Below, one piece after another: positions 51,647 to 60,670 of a stretch of 64,000 nucleotides of DNA. A program made the translations under genes and the position numbers. This DNA comes from JAKIVR01 sp035933635 (GTDB taxonomy: Archaea > Thermoplasmatota > Thermoplasmata > Lutacidiplasmatales > UBA184). Under the pieces are notes generated by a model. That model was not told the DNA's origin. It made no database searches and worked only from the letters and a program-made list of their open reading frames with translations. The stretch is taken from positions 1 through 64,000 of the forward strand of contig DASYYY010000031.1 in the NCBI GenBank assembly GCA_035933635.1. The letters are read 5' to 3'. The stretch's first letter is position 1. Every line of letters starts with the position of its first letter.

Positions 51647-52150
51647 TCAGCCCAAATCCCGGGACATCTGGTAGCCGTTCTCGCCGTCCGAGTAGTAGGC
51701 CGGCAGGCGGTCGATCACGGAGAAGTGGAAGCGGGTGTAGAACCGGATCGCGGTGGCGTTGCTCACCCGGACCTCCAGGGTGACGCGACGGAGACCGCGC
51801 GTCCGAGCACGCTGGAGGAACTCCTGCATGAGCCGTGTCCCGACCCCGCGGGCCCGCCATCCCTGGTCGACGGCGAACATCAGGATGCGCGCCTCGTGCT
51901 CGACCTGGGAGACGCCGAGGAGGAACCCCGCCGGTCGGTCCGACGGGTCGGCGGCGACGAGAAACCCCTCGGGCCACTGCTGGCTGAGGGTCGCATACAA
52001 CGACGGCTCGTAGCGCTCGTGGAGCGCGTCGGCCACGATCTCGGCGAGGCGGGGGATATCGCGGAGGTTGAACTCCCGCAGCCCGGCTTCGTAGGGGGTC
52101 GAGGGCAGCCGCGAGTGCGGGGAGGGAACGCTCTCAGCGATACATCTCAC
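51647..52150 (-). CDS. GNAT N-acetyltransferase, RimI/Nat-like
   Basis: 167 residues, GTG start. Acetyl-CoA loop QGWRARGVGTRLMQEFLQRAR (RxxGxG) and the RimI/Ard1-type ending VSNATAIRFYTRFHFSVIDRLPAYYSDGENGYQM. Probably acetylates protein N-termini, as archaeal RimI-like enzymes do. Overlaps the PAC2 3' end by 17 nt. Confidence 0.85.
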   Translation of the reverse strand: MRCIAESVPSPHSRLPSTPYEAGLREFNLRDIPRLAEIVADALHERYEPSLYATLSQQWPEGFLVAADPSDRPAGFLLGVSQVEHEARILMFAVDQGWRARGVGTRLMQEFLQRARTRGLRRVTLEVRVSNATAIRFYTRFHFSVIDRLPAYYSDGENGYQMSRDLG

Positions 52151-52925
52151 CCGGCCCTTCGGTCTCGGCCTGACGCATGTTCGAGAGCGACTGGCGCTGC
52201 TGCGCCAGGCTCTTGCGGACCTCGGACTCGATCTGTCGCGCCTTCTCCCGTAGCGGCTTGGTGTCGAGCACGAGCATCGGGACGAGCGGGTTGATCGACT
52301 CGATCACCTTCGCGGCCGCGCGGGCGTCGGGAAAGTCCTTGTGCGCCTGGGCGACGAGGCAGACGACCGGCAGCGGGCGGCCGATGGCTGAGAGCATCAG
52401 GCCGCCGGAGAATCCGGTGACGACCCCGTTCGCCCGTTCGAAGTGGTACTTCTCGAGCAGGTCGGCGGCCGCGCGGTTCGTCATGGCCACGACGCGGGCA
52501 TCGCCGGTGCGGGCCTCGTCCTCCACGGGCTGGCCCTCGACGGCGATGACGAGCTGGACGCCCTTGGTCTCCGCCCAGTCGAGCAGCGTCCGACTGAGCT
52601 TGTTGAGGACCTCGGCGGACGGCTGGATGTCCGAGAGCGCGACGACGAGCTGGTCGCACCGCCGGTCCGGCCCGCAGACGATCTTGCTGGCGTAGATGCG
52701 CACGGGGGCACTGACGATGCCCTCCTCCATGATCACCGTCGGGGGGAACGCCTCGCTCATCGCGTAGGCGATCGCGCTCATGTCCAGCGCGTGGACGAGG
52801 TAGGAGGCCGCGACCGAACCGACGAGCCCGTGGGTGGGGAATCCCACGACCATCATGGCGCCCTTGAGGGAATCGTCCCGAGTCTCGACGATCCGCAGCT
52901 CTGGGCCCGCCAGCGCGACGGCCAT
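52134..52925 (-). CDS. PAC2 family protein (proteasome assembly chaperone-like)
   Basis: 263 residues. PAC2 fold: MMVVGFPTHGLVGSVAASYLVHAL, PVRIYASKIVCGPDRRCDQLVVALSDIQPS, and VVTGFSGGLMLSA. Homologues of eukaryotic PAC2 that assist 20S assembly; archaeal role inferred. The C-terminal 40 residues form a helix rich in Gln and Arg. First gene of its transcript, with a clear TATA box. Confidence 0.87.
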   Translation of the reverse strand: MAVALAGPELRIVETRDDSLKGAMMVVGFPTHGLVGSVAASYLVHALDMSAIAYAMSEAFPPTVIMEEGIVSAPVRIYASKIVCGPDRRCDQLVVALSDIQPSAEVLNKLSRTLLDWAETKGVQLVIAVEGQPVEDEARTGDARVVAMTNRAAADLLEKYHFERANGVVTGFSGGLMLSAIGRPLPVVCLVAQAHKDFPDARAAAKVIESINPLVPMLVLDTKPLREKARQIESEVRKSLAQQRQSLSNMRQAETEGPGEMYR

Positions 52926-52948
52926 TGCCGTTGCTAGGCGGGGGAATT

Positions 52949-52956
52949 GAATAAAA
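52949..52956 (-). promoter_or_regulatory. TATA box TTTTATTC of the PAC2 gene
   Basis: Centred 27.5 bp before ATG 52925, so leaderless. On the other strand, GGATATGTA (53016-53024) is centred 28 bp before the sulfoquinovose synthase ATG at 53048. Confidence 0.6.
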
Positions 52957-53047
52957 CTCTCGGTCCGACCGCCGACGGACGACCCGGCCGCCCGTTCCGC
53001 CCGCGCTTTGACAATGGATATGTACGACGAGGACCCGGGTGCGTTGG

Positions 53048-54307
53048 ATGAAGGTCCTGATCACCGGAGTCGACGGCTACTCCGGCTGGCCGCTCGCGCT
53101 CCACCTCCTCCAGCGGGGCCACGAGGTCGTCGGGGTCGACAACTTCGTGACGCGCAAGCGGGTCAAGGAGGTCGGTAGCTGGTCGGCGACGCCGATACCC
53201 TCGTTCCCGAACCGGCGCGCTGCCGTCTCCGAGCTCCTGGGAAAGCAGCTCGGCTTCCGCCAGGGCGACCTCGGGAAGTACGACTTCGTCGCCGAGACGA
53301 TCCGGGAGGAGAAGCCGGACGCCGTCGTACATCTCGCCGAACAGCGGTCCGCACCCTACTCGATGATCGACGTGCACCATGCCGTCGAGACCCAGGTCGG
53401 CAACGTGGCCGGCACACTCCATTTGCTGTACGCGATGAAGGAGTTCGCCCCCGACGCCCACCTGGTCAAGATGGGGACCATGGGCGAGTACGGCACCCCG
53501 TCGATGGAGATCCCCGAGGGTTTCTTCGAGGTCGAGTATCACGGTCGCAAGGACCGTCTCCCGTTCCCGCGCCAGGCCGGGTCGTGGTACCACTGGTCGA
53601 AGGTATTCGACTCGGGGGACGTGATGTTCGCCTCCAAGATCTGGGGGCTCCGGTCCACCGACGTGATGCAGGGGGTCATCTACGGGACCCGCACGCCCGA
53701 GATCACCCACAGCAAGCTCCTCACCCGGTTCGACTTTGACGAGGTCTGGGGGACCGCGCTGAACCGGTTCTGCGTCGAGGCGGTCCTGGGCCTCCCGATC
53801 ACCCCGTACGGCAAGGGCGACCAGATCCGCGGGTTCATCGCGCTCGAGGACTCCATGCAATCGCTGCGGATCGCGGTGGAGCACCCACCCACCTCCGCCG
53901 AGTATCGGGTCTGGAACCAGTTCGACGCGGCCTATTCGGTCAACCAGCTCGCCCAGACCACGCACGAAGTGGCGACCGAGCTCGGGATGCATCCGACGAT
54001 CGAACACCCCCCCAATCCCCGTATGGAGGCCGAGCAGCACTTCTACGAGCCCGTCCACGAGCATCTGCCCGCGCTCGGCTACAAGCGTACCCGCGAATTG
54101 CGCGACGTACTCCGCGAGATCTTCGCCGACCTCCACCACTACAAGCGGCGACTCGAGGCGAAGCGGCACGTCGTGATGCCGGCGGTGAACTGGCGGGTCG
54201 CGGACAATCGCCCGACGGTGGCGGAACGTGCGGAGATCCGTGGCCCCGCCGAAGCGAGCGAAACGTCCGCGTCCACCGGATCCGCGTCACCGGGTCCCAC
54301 TTCGTAG
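53048..54307 (+). CDS. UDP-sulfoquinovose synthase-like enzyme (SQD1/Agl3)
   Basis: 419 residues from ATG 53048 (GTG 53039 in frame). Extended SDR that makes UDP-sulfoquinovose from UDP-glucose and sulfite. NAD loop VLITGVDGYSGWPLALHL, TMGEYGTPSMEIPEGFFEVEYHGRKDRLPFPRQ-type stretch diagnostic of the family, and the catalytic Y-x3-K in WYHWSKVFDS. In Sulfolobus the homologue Agl3 builds the S-layer N-glycan. The C-terminal 35 residues are low complexity. Confidence 0.92.
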   Translation: MKVLITGVDGYSGWPLALHLLQRGHEVVGVDNFVTRKRVKEVGSWSATPIPSFPNRRAAVSELLGKQLGFRQGDLGKYDFVAETIREEKPDAVVHLAEQRSAPYSMIDVHHAVETQVGNVAGTLHLLYAMKEFAPDAHLVKMGTMGEYGTPSMEIPEGFFEVEYHGRKDRLPFPRQAGSWYHWSKVFDSGDVMFASKIWGLRSTDVMQGVIYGTRTPEITHSKLLTRFDFDEVWGTALNRFCVEAVLGLPITPYGKGDQIRGFIALEDSMQSLRIAVEHPPTSAEYRVWNQFDAAYSVNQLAQTTHEVATELGMHPTIEHPPNPRMEAEQHFYEPVHEHLPALGYKRTRELRDVLREIFADLHHYKRRLEAKRHVVMPAVNWRVADNRPTVAERAEIRGPAEASETSASTGSASPGPTS

Positions 54308-54318
54308 AGAGCCCACGA

Positions 54319-55203
54319 ATGCACGGGGTCCTCACGCTGGCCGGCGAGGGGACCCGGATGCTCCCGTGGACACGCGGGCTGCGCAAGGAGTTCCTCCCGC
54401 TCTACGACCTGGGCGGGAACGGCACACCGATCCTGAAGCCGGTCGCGCACCTCGCCCTCGAGTCGCTCTCGAGCGCCGGAGCCGACGAGATCACGCTGGT
54501 CGTTGGTGGCCGGGACCTCGTCACCGCCCAGAACTACTTCACCGTCGACCGCACGTTCCTCAAGCGTCACGCCCACCACCGCGACCGGCTCACCGAGACC
54601 GAGCGGTTCTACGGACACCTGCGTGAGCTGCGTCTCCGGTTTGCGGTACAGTCGGAGCCTCGGGGGTTCGGCGACGCTGTGCTCCAGGCCCGCGGTTTCG
54701 TCGGCCATGAGCCGTTCCTCCTCCACGCGGCGGACGCGGCGCTCCTCGAGCCCCACCGGGGCCGGGCGCTGGCCCAGATGGCCGCACTCCAGGAGCGTGA
54801 GGACCTCGACGGAGTCCTCCTGGTCCGCCGCGTCGCCGACCCGACCCGCTACGGTGTCGTCGAAGGACCGTACGGCCCGAACGAAGGGGCGTTCCGGAGC
54901 CTCGTGGTCACCGGGATGGAAGAGAAACCGGCGAAACCGAGGTCGCACTGGGCGGCCACGGCGGTGTACACGTTCTCCGCGCGGATCTTCGACGCCCTCG
55001 ACGCCGTGGCGCGGGAGACACGTCCGGCAGAGCTCGAGCTGACGGCTGCGATCGCCCACCGTTTGTCCCAGGGAGGCCGCTTCGTGGCGCTCATCCTGAC
55101 CCCCCGCACCGGAGAGTGGCGATCGGTGGGCTCGGCCGAGGGATACCTGACCGCGCTCCAACGCACCCGCGTCCTCGCCCAGCGCCGGGCGTCCCGGTCC
55201 TAG
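54319..55203 (+). CDS. Sugar nucleotidyltransferase (GalU/RmlA-like)
   Basis: 294 residues, 11 nt after the sulfoquinovose synthase gene. N-terminal GVLTLAGEGTRMLPWTRGLRKEFLPLYD is the G-x-G-T-R-x-L-P-x-T nucleotide-binding signature with its downstream Lys. Further motifs EPRGFGDAVLQAR and LLHAADAALLEP (metal Asp region). Likely makes UDP-glucose for the neighbour, giving a two-gene pathway. C-terminal YLTALQRTRVLAQRRASR. Confidence 0.88.
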   Translation: MHGVLTLAGEGTRMLPWTRGLRKEFLPLYDLGGNGTPILKPVAHLALESLSSAGADEITLVVGGRDLVTAQNYFTVDRTFLKRHAHHRDRLTETERFYGHLRELRLRFAVQSEPRGFGDAVLQARGFVGHEPFLLHAADAALLEPHRGRALAQMAALQEREDLDGVLLVRRVADPTRYGVVEGPYGPNEGAFRSLVVTGMEEKPAKPRSHWAATAVYTFSARIFDALDAVARETRPAELELTAAIAHRLSQGGRFVALILTPRTGEWRSVGSAEGYLTALQRTRVLAQRRASRS

Positions 55204-55307
55204 TTCGCGGGCGGGCGACCCGGTGTGTCGACGGCCGAGGGGACCCGCATCGGTGCGGGCGACCTCCGGCCGCCGCCCCGGCCCGCGGGCCGGGGAGTTG
55301 GGACCGC

Positions 55308-55682
55308 CTAGCGCTTCTGAGCGGCCTGGAAGATCGCCTGGTGGAAGCCGCCGGGGACTTCGTAGACCGCGAACCAGCCGATCGTGGGAATCTCCTGCTT
55401 CGGCATGACCACCTTGCCGCCGTGGGAGGCGATCTTCTTCAACGCCGCGTCGATGGACTCGACGAGCACGTAGTTCATCGTCGCCGGAGGCATCCCGTTC
55501 ATCGGGGCCATCAACCCTCCGGCGGGACCCGACCCCGCGTCCCATGTCCAGTACTCGGCATCTCCCATCGCCTCCTTCTTGAACTTCCAGCCGAACACTC
55601 CTTCGAGGAATTTCCGGCTCGCGTTCAGGTCGTTCGACGTGAATTCGGCATGCACGATCGCTCCGGGCTTCGGGTCCGTCAT
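55308..55682 (-). CDS. VOC (glyoxalase-like) domain protein
   Basis: 124 residues from ATG 55682, GAGGT upstream. One VOC domain: GAIVHAEFTSNDLNASRKFLEGVFGWKF, GPAGGLMAPMNGMPPATMNYVLVESIDAALKKIASHGGKVVMPKQEIPTIGW, and AVYEVPGGFHQAIFQ. The first metal His is present (VHAEF); the last-strand ligand is His/Gln. Similar to small 27 kDa-antigen/CFP30B-type VOC proteins. Substrate unknown. Confidence 0.83.
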   Translation of the reverse strand: MTDPKPGAIVHAEFTSNDLNASRKFLEGVFGWKFKKEAMGDAEYWTWDAGSGPAGGLMAPMNGMPPATMNYVLVESIDAALKKIASHGGKVVMPKQEIPTIGWFAVYEVPGGFHQAIFQAAQKR

Positions 55683-55870
55683 CTTCGCTACCTCGGTCGG
55701 TTGACTCCGACGGTACTTCCTACGGCCCACCCCTAATGAATCCCGGGGCCAGCGAGCCGAAACGGTTCGCCGAAGAGCGTTGCGAACGGCGCGCGGTATA
55801 ACCCGAGTGAGTTCATCCGGCCGCCCCCGTTCCCCGACGCGGTGCCGGCCGTCGAGCGCGGTCACGACGG

Positions 55871-55878
55871 TTTATAAG
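55871..55878 (+). promoter_or_regulatory. TATA box TTTATAAG of the M20 peptidase operon
   Basis: Strong match to the archaeal TATA consensus. It predicts a transcript start near 55901 and a leader of about 52 nt carrying GAGAGGAG, so this gene, unlike most here, is leadered. Confidence 0.6.
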
Positions 55879-55952
55879 GAACTTTCCCTTTCGGGGCCCC
55901 ATCTGCCGGCGACGGGTCGCTCCCGGTGCCGAGAGGAGTGACTCGAGATTCG

Positions 55953-57029
55953 ATGAAGCGTCAGATGGCGGATATGCTGGCCGACCTGATCAAGATCCCG
56001 AGCGACTCCTTTTCCGACAAGCAGGAGATCTTGGACTACGTCCAGTCGTTCACGGACCAGGTCCACATGCGCAATACCCTGTTCGGGGACTCCGCGAACC
56101 CGGCGCTCCTGGCCGAGTACGGCCAGGCCGGTGTGGTCTTTTCGGGCCACCTCGACACCCCCCCGATCGGGGACTACTGGAGCTTCTCCCAAAGTCAGGT
56201 GGCCTCCGGCCGCATGTATGGCCGCGGCGCGGCGGACATGAAGGGCACCGTCGTCGCAATGCTCCAGGCCGCCCAGGACCTCGTCGCGCGGAAGGTGCCG
56301 GTGGCACTCGCGTTCACGACGGACGAGGAGACGGCGATGCAGGGCGCCATGGCGCTCTCCAAGACGCTCCCGATCCGGCGAGCCAAGGCCATCGTGGTCG
56401 GCGAACCGACCGGGCTCCGGGTCGCCCACGCCGAGAAGGGCGTGCTCGACATCGCCATCGAGACCCGGGGCAAGGCCGCCCACGGGGCGATGCCCCATCT
56501 CGGGGAGAACGCGATCTCGAAGATGATGCGTATCCTTCGGGGCCTGGAGGGATTCAAGGGGCGCATCGCGCACCCGGAGCTCGGCAGCGTCACGATGAAC
56601 ATCGGAACGTTCAACGGCGGCACCCGGCTCAACGTCGTGCCGAACAAGTGCACCGCGGAGGTCGACATCCGGTTCCCCCCGCCGTACGCGCCCGATCAGC
56701 TCTACAAGGAGATCGAGGAGCATCTGCGTCGGATCAAGACCCCGTTCACGCTCCGACGGATCCTGTCCATGCCCTCGGTGCAGATCGACCCGAACTCCGA
56801 GCACGTCCGTCTCCTTCGGGACGTGGCCGCCGCGGAAACCGCCGTCCTCGTGCACGCCTCCGAGGCGGTCTATTACAGCCAGGTCAACCCGCGCGTCGTC
56901 ATCTTCGGGGCCGGCGAGGAGGAGCTCTCCCACCAAGCGAACGAGTACGTCAAGGTGGAGGCGGTCGCCCGCGCCACCGAGGTGTTCAAGAAGTACGCCC
57001 TGCGGCTCAGCACGAGCCGGGCCAGCTAG
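55953..57029 (+). CDS. M20 family metallopeptidase/deacylase (ArgE/DapE-like)
   Basis: 358 residues from ATG 55953. Dizinc hydrolase: SGHLDTPP, MYGRGAADMKG, TTDEETAMQGAM with the catalytic Glu, VGEPTGLRVAH, HGAMPHLGENAI in the lid domain, and a terminal EEELSHQANEYV His. The family includes succinyl-diaminopimelate desuccinylase, acetylornithine or lysine deacetylases and carboxypeptidases; the substrate cannot be read from sequence. Followed 13 nt later by the GT4 gene. Confidence 0.9.
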   Translation: MKRQMADMLADLIKIPSDSFSDKQEILDYVQSFTDQVHMRNTLFGDSANPALLAEYGQAGVVFSGHLDTPPIGDYWSFSQSQVASGRMYGRGAADMKGTVVAMLQAAQDLVARKVPVALAFTTDEETAMQGAMALSKTLPIRRAKAIVVGEPTGLRVAHAEKGVLDIAIETRGKAAHGAMPHLGENAISKMMRILRGLEGFKGRIAHPELGSVTMNIGTFNGGTRLNVVPNKCTAEVDIRFPPPYAPDQLYKEIEEHLRRIKTPFTLRRILSMPSVQIDPNSEHVRLLRDVAAAETAVLVHASEAVYYSQVNPRVVIFGAGEEELSHQANEYVKVEAVARATEVFKKYALRLSTSRAS

Positions 57030-57042
57030 CCGCCCGCTCCCC

Positions 57043-58236
57043 GTGCGGATCGCCGAGCTCTCGACCCGCTATCCCCCTGGGCCGGGGGGCGTCGAACGGC
57101 ATGTCGGGGAGGTCGCACGCCGTCTCGCCGCGCGCGGCGAGTCGGTGGGGGCGTTCTCGACCGACCTTTACCGCGAGTTCCCCTGGCAGCGGTTGGAACC
57201 GTCCGTGCCGAGGCGGGAGACGGTCGATGGGGTCGGGATCCGGCGGCTCCGGGCGTGGACCCTGCCGGGCGAATTGCATTACCCCTTCTTTCGCGGACTG
57301 CCCGCGGCCCTGCGCGAGTTCGATCCCGAAATCCTGCATGTCCACACCTACGGCACGCACCACGCGACCGTCGCGCGTCGGTACCGTCGGGGCCGCGGCA
57401 CGCCGTACGTCCTGACCGCGCACTTTCACCCGATCTGGTCGATCCATGGCGGTTGGCTCCGGCATCGGATCCGCGGGTTCTACGACCGTCGTCTCGCGGG
57501 GGCCGTGCTCCGGGACGCATCGGCCGTGGTGGTCCAGACGCGCGAAGAGCATCGGCTCCTCGAGCAGCTGGGCCTTCCGCTCCCCCGGGTGGAGCTCGTC
57601 CCTCCGGGGTATTCCCCGTTGCCGCCGCCCCGGCCCGGTGGGCCCACGTTCGCCGAGCGGTGGGGCATCCCCGGCCCGTTCGTCCTTTTCGTCGGTCGAC
57701 TCGCCTCCAACAAGGGGTTGCTCGAGTTGGTCGAAGCGTTCCGGATCCTGGCCTCGGAGGAGCCGGAGGCCACGCTGGTCCTCGTCGGCGAGGACGGCGG
57801 CATGCGCACGGTCGTCGAAGAGCGGGTCCGCGCCCTAGGGCTCGCGCCGCGGGTGCGGATCACCGGGTTCATCGCGGACGAAGAGCTCCTTGCCGCCGGG
57901 TTCCGGGAAGCGCGCATCTTCGCCCTGCCGAGCGAATACGAGGCGTTCGGACTCGTGCTGCTCGAGGCCCTCGCCCAATCGACCGCGGTGGTCGCCACCG
58001 CGGTGGGCGGGATGCCCGAGGTACTCGAAGGTGGCCGGGCGGGCCGACTGGTCCCCCCCGGGGACATCCCGGCCCTCGCCCGGGCGTTTACCGAGCTGTA
58101 CCGTGATGGTACGGAGCGAACCCGCTTGGGAGAATTCGGGCGCCGGGAGGTCGTCCCCCGGTATGACTGGGAATCGGTGGTGACGCGCCTTCAGACGATC
58201 TTCCGCGAGGTCGTTGGGGCCCGACGGACGACGTGA
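57043..58236 (+). CDS. Glycosyltransferase family 4
   Basis: 397 residues, GTG start. GT-B fold: STRYPPGPGGVERHVGEVARRL donor/acceptor loop at the N-terminus, VLFVGRLASNKGLLELVEAF, and the E-x7-E motif EYEAFGLVLLEAL followed by VATAVGGMPEVLEGGRAG. Retaining transferase using a nucleotide sugar, probably elongating a lipid-linked glycan on the cytosolic face. The second GT4 at 60671 is a distant paralogue. Confidence 0.92.
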   Translation: MRIAELSTRYPPGPGGVERHVGEVARRLAARGESVGAFSTDLYREFPWQRLEPSVPRRETVDGVGIRRLRAWTLPGELHYPFFRGLPAALREFDPEILHVHTYGTHHATVARRYRRGRGTPYVLTAHFHPIWSIHGGWLRHRIRGFYDRRLAGAVLRDASAVVVQTREEHRLLEQLGLPLPRVELVPPGYSPLPPPRPGGPTFAERWGIPGPFVLFVGRLASNKGLLELVEAFRILASEEPEATLVLVGEDGGMRTVVEERVRALGLAPRVRITGFIADEELLAAGFREARIFALPSEYEAFGLVLLEALAQSTAVVATAVGGMPEVLEGGRAGRLVPPGDIPALARAFTELYRDGTERTRLGEFGRREVVPRYDWESVVTRLQTIFREVVGARRTT

Positions 58237-58337
58237 ACCCCTTACGGCGGGGGCGCGGGCAACGTTGTGGCGCGAGCGACATCGCAAGGAGGTTGAAACC
58301 ATCCGGAGACCTGCCGTCGCCCCGGTGGGGACGCACC

Positions 58338-60470
58338 ATGTCAGCAGCTGAGCTCCAAATCAGTGGGTACGGGGTACGGGCAATCTCACGGTTCATTTCC
58401 CCTCAGCGGACCGGATTCCCCCGCCGTCGTGCGTTCCGGGTCGGAGCCTTCGCCGGAGTCGTGGGCAGTCTGATCGTCGTCCTGCTGCTCGCTTCGATGG
58501 ACCCGGGCCTCGCCGCCCACTCTTCGGTGGCCCCCGTTTCACCGATCGGCAAGGCCGCCGCCCCGGTCACCCCGCCGCCGTCGGGTTCGATCTATGGACA
58601 GTTGACCATCAACGCTGGGATCTACGAGGAGACCTCGGCCTACGCCGCCCCCCACCAGGAGCTGTTCGTCCCGAGCGTCTTCGGCGGGGTGGACGTCATC
58701 AACACCACCACCAACACTCGGGTCGCCGTGAATCCGGGCCCGGTCTACCCTTGGGCGGCCGTGTACGACCCGAGCACCGACCGGGTGTACGTTTCGGACC
58801 GCGGGAACGCATCCGTGGACATCCAGAACCCGTCCCACCCGACCAACTACAGCACCTTTTCCACGGGCCCGCCGGGCGGTGCGGGAATCGGGTACGATCC
58901 GGTCTCGGGATACCTCTGGGTCGGGGACTCCTCGCCCTACGGCTACCTCGTCACGATCGACCCGCTCACGGGCGGCTACACCTACATGACCTACATTGCC
59001 GGGGCGATCTTCGATAACTTCGCCTACGACAATACGACAGGCTTCCTCTACATCACCTACTACGACAGCGCCGGGAGCTACCTCCTCGCCTACGACGATT
59101 CCACGGGGATCCTCGTGAACGATAGCGCCTCCGGCAATCCCCTCTATGTGACCGTCGACACGGCGGCCGGGCTGATCGTCACCGCCAACGGGACCGGGCT
59201 TACCTACTACGACGAGTCCAATCAGACCGACTACGGCATCGGCTCACCGGTCTTCACCTTCAACCTTCCCGCGAACGGGAACCCGATCTCCGCCCTCGCG
59301 TTCGAGCCGCAGCTCGGGGTGGAGGAGGTCGCGCGCGGCTACGACTTCACGCGCGGGGACCTGTACGAGATCTCGGCGGTCGGTCCCACGCCGGCGATCG
59401 TGGCCGACATCACGACCGGCGCCTACCCGAGCGTGATCACGTTCGACCCGGACAACAACAATCTCTACGTCGGCCAGTACGCGAGCATGATGGTGCTCGC
59501 GGGCGGGGCGTTCTCGATCGCGGGAACGGCGCCCGATCCGACGTTCCGTAACGTCTGCTGCGAACAGTCGATCCTCTATGTCCCGACCGCCCGGACGCTC
59601 TTCGTCCTGGTCCCGAACGCGACCAAGAGCGTGATCGGGGTCTTCGCCGCCGGCGGCCGGCACGGGCTGCTCCATACCGTTACCGTCGGTCCGTACGCGC
59701 AGGCGATGGTGTTCGACCCGCTGACGAACTCGGTGCTCGCCTGGAACGACGGAAACCAAACCCTGTCGGCCGTGAACGCGAAGACCTACGCGGTGACCCA
59801 GGTCAACGTCCCCGGCGAGGGCTTCTCGATGGCCTACGACCCGGTCCACGGCACCATCGGCATGTCCGACTACTTCGAGGGGAACTTCACGGTCCTGGAC
59901 GCGAAGAACTACAAGGTCCTCGCGAACTTCCCCATCGGCGCGACCCCGGGCGGAGTCGCCTACGACCCGCAGATCTCGGCGTTCGTCACGACGCACCTCG
60001 GCTCGGCCACAAACCTCTCGGTGGTCCAGGGCACGACCCACCTCTACGACCAGAACTTCAGCTGGTACTGCACCTGCGCGGCTTCCGGCGTGACCTACGA
60101 CCCGGCCACGGGCGACCTGGTGGTCCAGTTCAACTACGCCGCGGGGGTCGCCCTCCTCAACGGGCACACGCTGCGTACGGTCCGGGTGATCGCGGACTTC
60201 CTCCATTCCGGAGTTTCCCCCAACTCCCAGGAGTGGGCGACGATGGCCTACGATCCCGCGGACCAGGACATGTTCGTGTTCGGGTACAATTTCCATACGG
60301 CGTACTACGCCTACGCCCAGCCCACGCTCGTCGTGAACGGCCGCGGCCAGCAGGCCGCAGAAATGGTCGCCGGGGCCACCACCGACTGGCCCCAGGGAGC
60401 CGCCTATGATCCCGTCACCCACCAGGTCGTCGTCACCTCCTACTCGAGCCTGACGTTCTTCGGGTCGTGA
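58338..60470 (+). CDS. Beta-propeller surface protein (YVTN/YncE-like)
   Basis: 710 residues from ATG 58338. Long N-terminal segment with basic residues and a signal/anchor helix (about 37-58, AFAGVVGSLIVVLLLAS). The body is repeats of about 45 residues such as GGVDVINTTTNTRVAVNPGP, AVYDPSTDRVYVSDRGNASVD, VAYDPQISAFVTTH, typical of secreted seven- or more-bladed propellers. Many sequons (NTT, NYS, NFT, NLS). No C-terminal anchor, so it may be held by the N-terminal helix. Sits between two GT4 genes. Confidence 0.78.
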   Translation: MSAAELQISGYGVRAISRFISPQRTGFPRRRAFRVGAFAGVVGSLIVVLLLASMDPGLAAHSSVAPVSPIGKAAAPVTPPPSGSIYGQLTINAGIYEETSAYAAPHQELFVPSVFGGVDVINTTTNTRVAVNPGPVYPWAAVYDPSTDRVYVSDRGNASVDIQNPSHPTNYSTFSTGPPGGAGIGYDPVSGYLWVGDSSPYGYLVTIDPLTGGYTYMTYIAGAIFDNFAYDNTTGFLYITYYDSAGSYLLAYDDSTGILVNDSASGNPLYVTVDTAAGLIVTANGTGLTYYDESNQTDYGIGSPVFTFNLPANGNPISALAFEPQLGVEEVARGYDFTRGDLYEISAVGPTPAIVADITTGAYPSVITFDPDNNNLYVGQYASMMVLAGGAFSIAGTAPDPTFRNVCCEQSILYVPTARTLFVLVPNATKSVIGVFAAGGRHGLLHTVTVGPYAQAMVFDPLTNSVLAWNDGNQTLSAVNAKTYAVTQVNVPGEGFSMAYDPVHGTIGMSDYFEGNFTVLDAKNYKVLANFPIGATPGGVAYDPQISAFVTTHLGSATNLSVVQGTTHLYDQNFSWYCTCAASGVTYDPATGDLVVQFNYAAGVALLNGHTLRTVRVIADFLHSGVSPNSQEWATMAYDPADQDMFVFGYNFHTAYYAYAQPTLVVNGRGQQAAEMVAGATTDWPQGAAYDPVTHQVVVTSYSSLTFFGS

Positions 60471-60670
60471 GGCGGGCCCGACGAAGCGGCCGGTCCGCAC
60501 CGGGCGTCGGCCTCGCCGTCGTACGGGCGGCCCCCTGATCGACGACCTGGTCGCCCCGCCGGGCCGACCTCGGCGCGCCCCGGAGGTCAAACCCGACCGG
60601 GGCCGGGCGCGGCAGCCGAGAGGGTCCGGCTAATCCGAGCCCGCGCTGACCGGGGGGCCAGATCAGATCG